Shown here one piece after another: positions 43,749 to 52,269 of a stretch of 64,000 bases of DNA. The stretch is from NCBI GenBank assembly GCA_022821545.1, contig JAJEDJ010000049.1, positions 36,896 through 100,895 of the forward strand, written 5' to 3'. The DNA comes from Caldilineaceae bacterium. Lineage in GTDB: Bacteria; Chloroflexota; Anaerolineae; Caldilineales; Caldilineaceae. The notes below the pieces were generated by a model that ran no database searches, was not told the origin of the DNA, and worked only from the letters and a program-made list of their open reading frames with translations. The position numbers were made by a program, and so were the translations under genes. How positions within the stretch are numbered: the first letter of the stretch is position 1; every line of letters begins with the position of its first letter.

Positions 43749-45776
43749 CTAACTCTGCTTGTAGAAGAACTGCTCCGGATGCACCGGCACTGCCCGGATC
43801 ACGGAGAAGCCCCACACTCCGTCGTCCGGGAAGTTGGTCAGATTCTTCTTCATTACGACCGGCTTGGGTATGCCTACCGTGCCGAAGCCGGGCAGGTAGT
43901 CGTAGAACCACTCCCACAGCTCGCGAGCGATGGCGACGTGCTCCTCTTCGGTCACCGCGTCGATCATCTCCTGCCAGCGATGGAAGACCCAGGAAACCTC
44001 GTCCGGCGGCTCCACCGCGATCTCACTTTCGGTATCGCCCTTCAGCCAGATGTCATAGCCTTTGCCCCACGGGACGTTGCACTGTCCGGGGTGGTTCAGC
44101 CGTGAGCACCAGACCCAGGTAATGTCGGAAATGTCACCTTCCCAGCCGGACATTCCCATGTCGTTTGCCGCCACCAGCTCGTTCAGATGGGAGCGGTTGA
44201 TGGGTCGGATCGACGGGTCCAGACCCACGGCGCGCCATTGCTCGACGACCAGTTCAAAGACGTCAAGGACGTCGGCCTGCTCCGTGTCGAGTTGGATAAT
44301 CCAGCTCACGCGCGATCCGTCCGGGAAGAGCCGGTAGCCGTCCGCGTCCTTCTCCGAATAGCCGGCCTGGTCGAGCAGCTCCATTGCCATGTCGGGATCG
44401 AACTGCGCCCAGTGGTCTCCGTCCCCCTCCTCGTAGTACTTGGATCCCGGCCAGGCCGCCCACTGCCGCGGCTCGCCCAGTCCGAAATAGACGACGTCGT
44501 TGATCTCTTCGCGGTCAATGGAGATCGACATCGCGTGCCGCACGTCCTTGTTGCCGAAAAACTCCCGCACCTGCGGGTCTTTGTGCGTATGGTTGGGGAC
44601 GATGATGGTGCGGCCGGGGAAGGTCGACTTCCACATCTTGATCTTCAGGTCTGCCGACTCCAGGTTGGCCTGGTACAGCTCCATGTTGGCCAGGTCTGCC
44701 TGGCGGCCGGAGAACTCCAGCTCTCCCGCAATCAGTTTGGCGTTGGCGACCTCGCGGTTGTCGATGACAAACACAATCGTCTTGTCGATGTAGGGCAGCT
44801 GGTTGCCCTCCGTGTCCACTTTCCAGTAGTAAGGATTGCGTTCGTAGGTGTGATGATCGGGGGCGTCGTCCACGCGAATGAACGCAGTCATGCCGGGCAA
44901 CCCGACCTGGGCCGGGATCGTCGAACCCACGCGCCCTTTATCGCGCAGTAGCTGGTGCCACTCCTCAAAGCCGGCGTCTTCCGTCATCGCGGCGATCTCG
45001 TCCGCGTCGCCGTAGTCAGGATGGAACTGCTTCAGGTAGTGGGCCGGCTGCCAGAGGCCGCCCTGCGAACCGGCGTAGAACGTCTCGTGCAGAACGATCA
45101 AGGGATAAGGCTTGCTGAAGGAGAGTTTGATCGTGTAATCGTCGATCTTCTCCATCTCCAGGGGATCGCCGGCGGCCGATGCGCCCGCCTTCCAGGAGCT
45201 TGGAGGACCGCCCGGAGCGTACTCCTCGTTCAACCAGAGGTCGTGCCAGGAGAAGATGAAGTCGTCGGCGCTGAAGGGCTCGCCGTCGGACCACATCAGG
45301 CCTTCTCGCAGATGCAGTATCTGCTCGGTGGCGTCGTCGTTGAACTCCCAGCTCTCGGCCAGGCCGCTCGTAATCGAGGAGAAGTCCGGCGCAATGCGCA
45401 GAATCAGCTCGGTGCCCATCACGGCCTGCGGGTCGCCGAAGAGATGGTTGGGATTGCCGATGGCAACGCGGGTCGTGCCGCCGTACTGACCGATCTCCTC
45501 AAGGGGTTCGATCACCACCGGATTGGCGGGAAGCCGCTCATCCACCGGCGGCAGGCTGCCGGCGGCAACGCGCTCGGCCAGCAGCGGCGACTCGTTGTAC
45601 TTGGACATCGAGCCTGAATCCGCCGCGGGCGCCTCGGCTGCCGGAGCTTCGTCGGCTGCCTGCGGTTCGGCGTCTCCGTCCGGTGCGCCGCAAGCCGCCG
45701 CAACTGCGGCCGCGGCCGAAAGACCGCTCATCCGCAGAAAGGTTCTGCGATCCATTCCGTCCTTCATAATCTTCAT
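43749..45776 (-). CDS. ABC transporter solute-binding protein, Tat lipoprotein (SBP_bac_5)
   Basis: 675 residues. The signal has a twin-arginine motif (DRRTFLRMSG) and a lipobox ending AAAC with Cys at about 29, so it is exported folded and lipidated. The mature part is the large SBP_bac_5 fold: VNERLPAN-like opening, GLAESWEFNDDATEQILHLREGLMWSDGEPFSADDFIFSWHD, the NPYYWKVDTEGNQLPYIDK motif, and VRHAMSISIDREEINDVVYF. In Chloroflexota and Thermotogae many such proteins bind oligosaccharides rather than peptides. First gene of the transporter operon that includes permeases, ATPases and a propeller protein. Confidence 0.9.
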   Translation of the reverse strand: MKIMKDGMDRRTFLRMSGLSAAAAVAAACGAPDGDAEPQAADEAPAAEAPAADSGSMSKYNESPLLAERVAAGSLPPVDERLPANPVVIEPLEEIGQYGGTTRVAIGNPNHLFGDPQAVMGTELILRIAPDFSSITSGLAESWEFNDDATEQILHLREGLMWSDGEPFSADDFIFSWHDLWLNEEYAPGGPPSSWKAGASAAGDPLEMEKIDDYTIKLSFSKPYPLIVLHETFYAGSQGGLWQPAHYLKQFHPDYGDADEIAAMTEDAGFEEWHQLLRDKGRVGSTIPAQVGLPGMTAFIRVDDAPDHHTYERNPYYWKVDTEGNQLPYIDKTIVFVIDNREVANAKLIAGELEFSGRQADLANMELYQANLESADLKIKMWKSTFPGRTIIVPNHTHKDPQVREFFGNKDVRHAMSISIDREEINDVVYFGLGEPRQWAAWPGSKYYEEGDGDHWAQFDPDMAMELLDQAGYSEKDADGYRLFPDGSRVSWIIQLDTEQADVLDVFELVVEQWRAVGLDPSIRPINRSHLNELVAANDMGMSGWEGDISDITWVWCSRLNHPGQCNVPWGKGYDIWLKGDTESEIAVEPPDEVSWVFHRWQEMIDAVTEEEHVAIARELWEWFYDYLPGFGTVGIPKPVVMKKNLTNFPDDGVWGFSVIRAVPVHPEQFFYKQS

Positions 45777-45861
45777 TTCCTTTCGCTTGAGTTGATTGAA
45801 AGAGAAGCGATTTGAGTTTCTGGGATATTGATAGGCGAGTGAACAACCCGCTTGCGGCAGT

Positions 45862-46371
45862 CTACGCGCCCATATCGACCGTCGTATTCAGGACTGTCAA
45901 CATGACCCACTCCATCATGCCCCGCCAGTACTCATAGCGTTCGCTGGTCGCCCCCTGAACCACGACCGAATACAGGAAATTCCCGGCGCAAAACAGCCGC
46001 GCTCTGCGCCGCCGCGTCATCCCATCCTGCACGAACGTACACACCCACTCCTGGCACCAGTCGCCAACCTCGGCCAGGACCTCCAGCTTTTCGATCACAC
46101 AACCGTCAAGTTGGTTCAGCCCTTCCTCGATTCCCTCTGCCAGCAGCGAACTTTCTTCCGCAGCCAGCGGCTCACCCATATCCTGGACCGTGATCGAGAT
46201 GAACGTAGCCCCGTCGGACGGGTCCGGGTACAGGCTTACCGCTGGATGCGGCGTATCCGTTTCCTGCAGCTGCCACTCGGGAGGATACCAGAAAGAGGGA
46301 TGGCCCGCCGCGTGCTTGTACATTTTGACGGAGGTGAAGCGCGGGCGGGCGGGATGACTTGTCGATGACAT
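45862..46371 (-). CDS. hypothetical protein, DUF1795/PsbP-like
   Basis: 169 residues from the ATG at 46371; the frame extends to 46452 but the upstream part looks non-coding. No signal peptide is visible. The sequence has the pattern FWYPPEWQLQE ... VSLYPDPSDGATFISITVQD ... RARLFCAGNFLYSVVVQGA, which resembles small alpha/beta PsbP/DUF1795 proteins. Three cysteines are present. It lies between two large solute-binding protein genes on the same strand. Function unknown. Confidence 0.55.
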   Translation of the reverse strand: MSSTSHPARPRFTSVKMYKHAAGHPSFWYPPEWQLQETDTPHPAVSLYPDPSDGATFISITVQDMGEPLAAEESSLLAEGIEEGLNQLDGCVIEKLEVLAEVGDWCQEWVCTFVQDGMTRRRRARLFCAGNFLYSVVVQGATSERYEYWRGMMEWVMLTVLNTTVDMGA

Positions 46372-46571
46372 AGGGATGTGCGATCTCAACTGGTGGCGCG
46401 CTATATAACTTTCGAGCTGGTGGAAAGTAGGGCAATTCGCAGGACGGCGCAACGGTGTCGGGGGGATCCGGCCCGTCGCGCCGTCCTTAATTCGTTCACA
46501 CTATCGAGCATTCCTCCGCGGCACAGCATATCCCTTTCTGACCGCCGGTAGCCACAGCGTCAAGGCTTGAA

Positions 46572-48593
46572 CTACATGTGATTCTCAGGATCTTCCCAGG
46601 AGAGCAGCTGCGGGTTCAGAAAGTGCTCGTCCTCCAGCCCGTCGTTCACCGGCTGGCCCGAGATGTAGTTGTACATCTTGTTCTTCATAATGATCAGCGC
46701 CGGCGACTGTCCAAGGTAGCCGACGATCGGAATCTCTTCGGCCCAGATGTCCAGGATCTGGTAGAACAGCTCGTCCCGCCTGGCCGGATCCGGCTCGGAG
46801 CTGACCTCGTCCCAGATCTCCCAGATCTTCCACAGGAAGTGGCCGTCAGGCGGCGGTTCGCCGTTGGCGTCGTTCTCGTCGACCTTCCAGCGCCCGTACG
46901 CGCCCGCCCACGGGCGGTCCAGCTCCGTGCCGATCCACGGGGAGGGCGTGAGAATCGGCAGCAGATCGCGATAACCGCCCCAGTACACGGCGTCCTGCGT
47001 GTTGGCGGACCAGTGCTCGGTGTAGAGTGAACGCTCCATCCCCTTGTAGGTCGCCTTGAGGCCGATCTCTGCATAGTACTTGATGATCGTCAGCACCGAG
47101 TCTTCCTCCGGCGTGCCCGGCTGCGAAGTCCCCTCGATAATGAAGCTTAGCGTCTCGCCGCTGCCGTCCTTCCACAGCCTGAAGCCGTCGGCATCGCGCT
47201 CGGCGTAGCCCGCATCGTCGAGCAGCTGGTTGGCGCGGTCCGGATCGTACCCGGCGTACGCCTCGGTCAGCTTGGCGTAATACTGCGGCGACTGATCGAG
47301 CGGACTGTACTGGCGCGGCGTCAGCAGCCCGTCCCACACGAGTTCGTTCAACGCATCGCGATCCACCGCCAGCGACATGGCGATGCGTACGTCTCTGTTC
47401 TCGAACAGCTCGCGCACGCGCGGGTCCTGCGCGCCCTGGTTGGGCGTCACGACCTCGTGCCGCGTCGACGTGCCGATGATGACCCGGAAATCACCGGCGT
47501 CTTCATTCTCTTTGTAAAGCGTGAAGTTCCCCGTCTGGATATGCCGCGCCTGGAAGTCGACCTCACCGTTGATGACGCGCAGGTTGAACACGTCGTTCGT
47601 GTCGAAAAGACGGTGTGTCACCTTGTCAATATAGGGCAGCTGTTGTCCCTCTTCATCTACCTGCCAGAAGTAGGGGTTGCGCTCCATCAGGAACAGCTCG
47701 GAGGAGAGCTCGTTCTTCGAGAGCCACGGGCCGATGTTGGGCCGGTCCGGGTTCAGATACCACCAGTTGCGGTCGACGTAGTACTGGTCCCAGGAGTCGA
47801 CGCCCGCTTCATCGATCTGCGCCTCCAGGCCCGCCTTGTCTTCGGTCAGTTCGATGTGGAACTGCTTCATGTAGTGGCCTGGAGAGAAACAGTGGGACCG
47901 CGTCACGTCGAAGGCGAACAGCGGCTTGGGATGTTCGAACGTCATCATCACCGTGTTGTTGTCGGGAGCCGACACCACCATCGGCACGCGCGGCGTACCC
48001 GTTCCCCAGCGGATCGATATGGCGGGCGTCAGGTCTTCGTTGGAGAAATGGTTGTCGTACCACCACATGAAGCTGTCACTGTCGAACGGCGTGCCGTCCG
48101 ACCACTTCAACCCCTCGCGCAGGTGGAAGGTCCACTCGGTGGCGTCCGCATTCGTCTCCCAGGACTCGACCATGTTGGGCCGCAAAGTCAGGTCCATGTT
48201 GTACCAGGTAAGCGACTCGTTCTGCATCTTCGTCGGGCCCCAGCGGTCGGAGACGCCCTTGAAGCCGCGGCGGATGGTGCCGCCAAACTTGCCAACCTGC
48301 TCGACCGCTTCCAATACCGCAGGGCTGGCCGGCAGCCGTTCGTCCACGGGAGGCAGTTCGCCGGCTGACACCATTTCTGCCAGCATCGGCGCCTCGCTGT
48401 ACATACTGCCCGACGCCGCCGGCGCCGCCTCTTCCGCGGCAGCCTCGTCAGCGGCCGGTTCGGCTGCCATCTCTTCCTGCGGCTCGCCGCCCGCCCCGCA
48501 GGCTACGGCCACCAGCCCGGCCGTGGCCGCGCCTGAAACGCGCATGAACTCCCGGCGGTTAATCCAGTTCCCCTTTGTCCTCAGACGCCTCAT
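46572..48593 (-). CDS. ABC transporter solute-binding protein, Tat lipoprotein (orphan 1)
   Basis: 673 residues from the ATG at 48593, which has an AGAGGAG site. Twin-arginine motif NRREFMRVSG, lipobox VAVAC. The mature part has the same SBP_bac_5 layout as the protein at 43749 (DERLPASPAVLEAVEQVGKFGGT, LREGLKWSDGTPFDSDSFMWWYDN, NPYFWQVDEEGQQLPYIDK, VRIAMSLAVDRDALNELVW). No permease or ATPase gene adjoins it, so it probably delivers its ligand to the DppBCDF complex nearby. A 14-bp direct repeat lies in its 5' region. Confidence 0.88.
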   Translation of the reverse strand: MRRLRTKGNWINRREFMRVSGAATAGLVAVACGAGGEPQEEMAAEPAADEAAAEEAAPAASGSMYSEAPMLAEMVSAGELPPVDERLPASPAVLEAVEQVGKFGGTIRRGFKGVSDRWGPTKMQNESLTWYNMDLTLRPNMVESWETNADATEWTFHLREGLKWSDGTPFDSDSFMWWYDNHFSNEDLTPAISIRWGTGTPRVPMVVSAPDNNTVMMTFEHPKPLFAFDVTRSHCFSPGHYMKQFHIELTEDKAGLEAQIDEAGVDSWDQYYVDRNWWYLNPDRPNIGPWLSKNELSSELFLMERNPYFWQVDEEGQQLPYIDKVTHRLFDTNDVFNLRVINGEVDFQARHIQTGNFTLYKENEDAGDFRVIIGTSTRHEVVTPNQGAQDPRVRELFENRDVRIAMSLAVDRDALNELVWDGLLTPRQYSPLDQSPQYYAKLTEAYAGYDPDRANQLLDDAGYAERDADGFRLWKDGSGETLSFIIEGTSQPGTPEEDSVLTIIKYYAEIGLKATYKGMERSLYTEHWSANTQDAVYWGGYRDLLPILTPSPWIGTELDRPWAGAYGRWKVDENDANGEPPPDGHFLWKIWEIWDEVSSEPDPARRDELFYQILDIWAEEIPIVGYLGQSPALIIMKNKMYNYISGQPVNDGLEDEHFLNPQLLSWEDPENHM

Positions 48594-48606
48594 CGGTTTT
48601 CTCCTC

Positions 48607-48636
48607 TGTTGTGAGTCCCTTTTGTTGTGAGTCCCT
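48607..48636. repeat. 14-bp direct repeat in the 5' region of an SBP gene
   Basis: TGTTGTGAGTCCCT at 48607-48620 and again at 48623-48636 (period 16). It starts 13 bp upstream of the solute-binding protein start codon. It could be replication slippage or a binding site; the copies are perfect. Confidence 0.75.
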
Positions 48637-48719
48637 GCAATGATTGCCATCGCTGACAGTCGGATAAGTTGGATTCGCAATGCGCCCTTCTTCTTACGCA
48701 ACTCTTCTACAGGCTTCCC

Positions 48720-49955
48720 CTAGTCCTGCACCCAGTGCCACAGGCGCGTTCGGTTGTAGCCCAGTAGCTCCAGTTTGCCGTCGCCGTTCGTATCCGCAAC
48801 TGTAAAGACCGCACGCACGCCCGTATCGCCGTCGTCGAAGCGGTCTTCGGCATACGTGTGCAGCGGCATATCCAACTCCTGGATGATATTCCCCTGCCCG
48901 TCAATGAGCGTCGGCTTCTTCCCCTGGCACTCGGCAAAGATCACATCGGCCTCCGCGCCGGCTAAACGTATCGTCCGGCCATAGCCGGCCTTTTCCATGC
49001 GCCAGATCTCGTTGCCGCTGCAATCTACCAGGTAGCCGCGGAACCCGATGTGGGCGTTTTCCCCGTGCAGCCGGCGCTCGGTGACAAACAGTTGCTGCCC
49101 CTCCATCTCCGGCAGGAACTTGCCCACCGCGCAGGTCTGGATGTGCGTGCCTTCGAATATCCATCGATCCTCGCCGGTTGCGGCGTCGAGGACGACCAGG
49201 TCTTTGCCCGCGACCATGAGCAGCTCCGGCCTGCCGTCATCGTCGATGTCGTGAACGTGCAAATGATCGACGTGGGGCGCACGCGTCATTTCCTCGAGGT
49301 GCGGCTCCAGGTCCGGCCGCCACCAGATTTTGAGCCCGTCGGCGCGCACGCAGCAATAGCCGATGAAGGCCTCCTCTTTGCCGTCGCCGTCAATGTCGTA
49401 AAAGTCATGTTCATGCCCGGCGCCGCCGTAGAAATGGCAGTTCCACAGGCAGTTCAGGTCGCCGTCATAGATGTAGATGGGGTTCACGAATGTGGAGACC
49501 AGAATGTCGCGCCTGGCGCCGAGTCCCCGGATGTCGCAGAGCTGCAGTACACAGTTGGGGCCCGTTTCCACCTCTTTGCGGTAGTAGCCGCGGTCGCCTT
49601 CCAGTATTCTGAGGTAACTGCGGCCGTCGCGTTCGGTTACATAGACGATCTCCTGCTTACCGTCGCCATCTATGTCGCTGACCGCGGCCGCTACCTCGTG
49701 CATGGCCCAGTGGCCCGTGCCCAGCGGCGCGCCCTCCTGCCACATCACGTCGCCGTCCAGCTTCATGGCGGTGACGCAGTGGACCTGCTTCTCGTGTCGG
49801 TAGCCGCCGGCCGACATCCGCGGAATGTGGCAATCGCGGGCCTGAAAGAAGACCGCTTCCAGTTCACCGTCCCCGTCCAGGTCCCCCAGGCGCATTCCCG
49901 TATCTCCGAAACCGGTCGTGTCGACTTCATTCGCAAGGCGGAATGGACCTGTCAT
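48720..49955 (-). CDS. FG-GAP/VCBS propeller protein, RGL11-like
   Basis: 411 residues with repeated Ca-binding-type loops: GDLDGDGELE, SDIDGDGKQEIVYV, YDIDGDGKEEAFIG, HDIDDDGRPELLMV, ADTNGDGKLELLGY. This D-x-D-G-D-G pattern with beta strands on a ~50-80 residue period is the FG-GAP or rhamnogalacturonan lyase family 11 propeller. There is no signal peptide and no obvious catalytic residues beyond the loops, so it may be a cytoplasmic sensor, a binding protein or an enzyme. It lies directly upstream of an SBP gene on the same strand, so co-expression with the uptake region is likely. Confidence 0.65.
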   Translation of the reverse strand: MTGPFRLANEVDTTGFGDTGMRLGDLDGDGELEAVFFQARDCHIPRMSAGGYRHEKQVHCVTAMKLDGDVMWQEGAPLGTGHWAMHEVAAAVSDIDGDGKQEIVYVTERDGRSYLRILEGDRGYYRKEVETGPNCVLQLCDIRGLGARRDILVSTFVNPIYIYDGDLNCLWNCHFYGGAGHEHDFYDIDGDGKEEAFIGYCCVRADGLKIWWRPDLEPHLEEMTRAPHVDHLHVHDIDDDGRPELLMVAGKDLVVLDAATGEDRWIFEGTHIQTCAVGKFLPEMEGQQLFVTERRLHGENAHIGFRGYLVDCSGNEIWRMEKAGYGRTIRLAGAEADVIFAECQGKKPTLIDGQGNIIQELDMPLHTYAEDRFDDGDTGVRAVFTVADTNGDGKLELLGYNRTRLWHWVQD

Positions 49956-50279
49956 GGGGACCTCGTTCTCAGGTTGCCGTGGATTTACTTGTCAGTGCCT
50001 GCTCGAAACCGGACATGTGAGTGCAACCGGAGGAGTGCCTGTCTCGCTATTTCAATCGAAATCGCGGGGCTGGTTGCCGGGTAGTTTGGGCAATTCTAAA
50101 GGAAAATGGCGGCCTCGTCAATGTTACGAAATCAGTGGGGCGCGACACTGAATTGAGAGGCAAAAACGAATACTCAGGTTCGGATCAGAAAAAGCGAAAC
50201 GGCCCTAACGTGACGGTGGCTTGGATGAGTGGGAAAGATGAATGTGCAGGCGCGCCGTTGAAGTCGGTGAGGCCTGGAT
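49956..50279. other. 324-bp gap, no recognised feature
   Basis: Between the FG-GAP gene and the vapC toxin gene I see no convincing ORF, promoter or hairpin. It is AT-richer than its flanks. Confidence 0.4.
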
Positions 50280-50720
50280 TCATATGGGGATAACACTTAC
50301 CACATGGCGGTCGCGACTTTCGACAAGGCTGGCAAGTCCGGCGTCAAGTGTGGCGACTCTCCCGCCCTGTTGCAAGGCGGCGGCCACCAGCAAAGCATCG
50401 GAGATCTGGCGGTAACCTTGAATACGCGTCAAAACTTTATCTGGCATTTCATGCACTGACCGATCGAGAGGCCAAAATGAGTGAATGCCCACCCGCTTCA
50501 ATCTCGCGAGAAGTGCAATCGCGTCTTCGGGAGTTGCCGAGCGTTCAAAGAGCTTGGGATTGCAGGAAATCCTTACGAATCCCGCTTCGGTCAACAGGCA
50601 CGTCGCCCAACCATCCATGCTGCGCCTCGAAAACCACGCTCGCGCCGCAGTATGGTGGACATGACTCGGCCAAGCCAGTGCAACCAGGACGTTGACATCC
50701 AATAGCGCGGTTACGGCCAA
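50280..50720 (-). CDS. vapC: PIN-domain toxin, VapC family
   Basis: 146 residues with the PIN-domain acidic residues Asp8 (LLDVNVLVAL), Glu45 (CLLTEAGFVR), Asp108 (QISDALLVA) and Asp126 (TLDAGL) that bind the metal for RNA cleavage. VapC toxins usually cut initiator tRNA or 23S rRNA; the target here is unknown. The start is a TTG that lies 10 bp inside the antitoxin gene; no ATG is better placed. This overlap ties toxin translation to the antitoxin. Confidence 0.85.
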   Translation of the reverse strand: MAVTALLDVNVLVALAWPSHVHHTAARAWFSRRSMDGWATCLLTEAGFVRISCNPKLFERSATPEDAIALLARLKRVGIHSFWPLDRSVHEMPDKVLTRIQGYRQISDALLVAAALQQGGRVATLDAGLASLVESRDRHVVSVIPI

Positions 50721-50938
50721 TCGCTAAGTGCCTCTCTTACGTCTTCGCTTGTTACCGGTCGCGAGTTTGCGTCGACGCGAAAAGCAGGGATGCCATCGAC
50801 TACTTCATAGTCCCCCGTCCCCTTGTACCCTCGCCGCGCCAGTTCAGAAATAGCACTGCCGAGGCTGCATCCGTTGCGTTCCGCCAAAGCTCGAGCGACC
50901 GAGAGCACATCGTCGTCAATCGTTACTGTTGTTCGCAT
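50711..50938 (-). CDS. vapB: ribbon-helix-helix antitoxin, VapB family
   Basis: 75 residues. It starts with the RHH pattern MRTTVTIDDDVLSVARALAERNGCSLGSAISELARRG (a beta strand and two helices that dimerise and bind DNA), then a C-terminal tail with DGIPAFRVDANSRP that would fit the toxin active site. Located directly upstream of vapC with a 10-bp overlap. Its start codon coincides with the expected transcription start (see the promoter at 50945), so the mRNA is probably leaderless. Confidence 0.85.
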   Translation of the reverse strand: MRTTVTIDDDVLSVARALAERNGCSLGSAISELARRGYKGTGDYEVVDGIPAFRVDANSRPVTSEDVREALSDWP

Positions 50939-50942
50939 ACCT

Positions 50943-50973
50943 GCATCATAGCATCACTGCATCACACTGTCAA
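50943..50973 (-). promoter_or_regulatory. vapBC promoter with three 8-bp operator-like repeats
   Basis: On the minus strand, -35 TTGACA (50973-50968) and -10 TATGAT (50950-50945) with 17-bp spacing. Across the spacer and -10, the plus strand reads GCATCATA, GCATCACT, GCATCACA (50943-50966): three direct units with an exact 8-bp period, most likely the VapB operator for autorepression. Transcription would begin at about 50938, the A of the vapB start codon. Confidence 0.75.
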
Positions 50974-51005
50974 ACGACGGTCTTGCCCCCTGCGTCGCCA
51001 CTCAT

Positions 51006-52172
51006 TCATCCGCCGGTAATCTCCCCCACCTCAAACAGATACATCTGCCGTCCGTTCCCGCCGTGGGCCGAGTCGATCACGACCTTGCTGCCGTCGGGGC
51101 TGGAACGGGGATGAAGATCGCACCGCAAAGTCTCCGTATACGCCGCCGGAGAGTGGAACCGTCCCAGGTCGACGCGTCGGTCGCTTGGGACATGGTACAA
51201 ATAGAGGTCCTGCAACCGTTCCTCCCCTTGCGGGTACGTGTCATTCAGCACCCAGTCGTTGTCGGACAGATACGTGCAGTGCCCGTTGAGCGGCATCTTT
51301 GTCCTTCCCACTATCCGATCGGGGCCGCACGAACCGTCCTCGGCGTTTGGGAAGATGTAGTATGCTCCCCCGTGTGAGGGGCGCAGGGACCAGGCCAGAA
51401 TATGGCCGCCGTCCCGCCAGATCAGGTGCGAAGTATGGCCGGAGTGGTCCACGACCGTCAATTCCGAGCCATCCGCCCTAGCTGTAAGCATACGCGTGTG
51501 GAAAGGCCCGTCGCCAAAGCGCCAGCGGTGCAGGAAGAGGAAATGCGTGCCGCACGGATTGAAGATTAGGACATTGAAGTAATGTTTGGCCTCTCGGATC
51601 TCTCCGTGGGGATAGGGGATGGCCGCCACTTCAGCCAGGCTGACGATCAGACTGCTTTCCCCGCTGAGCAGGTCGACCTTGTGAATGCCGGTCTCCTCTG
51701 GCGCATTCACGCCGTACCAGGGATCGGGAATGCCCATGTAGCCATAGCCCGGCCGCATGTCTTCGAGCCGATGAAAGTCGATGGACAGCGCCGTTTGGCC
51801 GTCGGGGCTGAGCGTAAAGATGGCGTGGGGGAGAGTCCTCTTACGCCCCGTCCTCACGTTCAGAATGTGGCAGACGAAGCGGCCGTCCATCCGGTCGTTC
51901 CAAACGATTTCGTTCGCCGAATGCGGCAGCCATTGGAGCATGCAGCCGGCCTGCCAGCCCCAGGCGCGGCTCTCTCCCAGTTCGACCCAGCGATCACCGT
52001 CCTCCAGGTCGACCATTCCGATTCGGATCACGTCCTCCGGTGTCGGCGCGCGCTGCTCGAACTCCACCTCCATTCCCAGCGCGTAGCGGGCGGACGGATC
52101 GAACTGCAGTTTGTCGTAGTAACCGAACCAGTGATGCTTGGGGCCGGATGTGATTGGGCGCGGCTGGATCAT
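51006..52172 (-). CDS. beta-propeller protein, oligogalacturonate lyase-like (paralogue B)
   Basis: 388 residues, no signal peptide, GGAGGG site upstream. It is a close relative of paralogue A at 38125 (shared GPKHHWFGYYDKLQFDPS, VLGME/ALGMEVEFE, WVLNDTYP, RCDLHPRSSPDG) and more distant from the three paralogues that follow. It carries the same conserved His positions (HTSHLIWRD, NGHCTY, DLHPR). It is the last in a run of four tandem propeller genes and is the only one next to vapBC. Cytoplasmic oligosaccharide processing is likely but not shown. Confidence 0.6.
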   Translation of the reverse strand: MIQPRPITSGPKHHWFGYYDKLQFDPSARYALGMEVEFEQRAPTPEDVIRIGMVDLEDGDRWVELGESRAWGWQAGCMLQWLPHSANEIVWNDRMDGRFVCHILNVRTGRKRTLPHAIFTLSPDGQTALSIDFHRLEDMRPGYGYMGIPDPWYGVNAPEETGIHKVDLLSGESSLIVSLAEVAAIPYPHGEIREAKHYFNVLIFNPCGTHFLFLHRWRFGDGPFHTRMLTARADGSELTVVDHSGHTSHLIWRDGGHILAWSLRPSHGGAYYIFPNAEDGSCGPDRIVGRTKMPLNGHCTYLSDNDWVLNDTYPQGEERLQDLYLYHVPSDRRVDLGRFHSPAAYTETLRCDLHPRSSPDGSKVVIDSAHGGNGRQMYLFEVGEITGG

Positions 52173-52269
52173 ACTGCCCTCCGGGCGGTCATGCGCTGAG
52201 AGTAGATTGAAATCTCAAAGTCCTTCAGCCTGGCTTCTCGCAGTACTCTATTCTCCAAAAGATGGCGCC

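Noticed and set aside
42888..44105. 405-residue plus-strand ORF across DppB and the binding protein
   Set aside because: Antisense shadow; the minus-strand genes are unambiguous.
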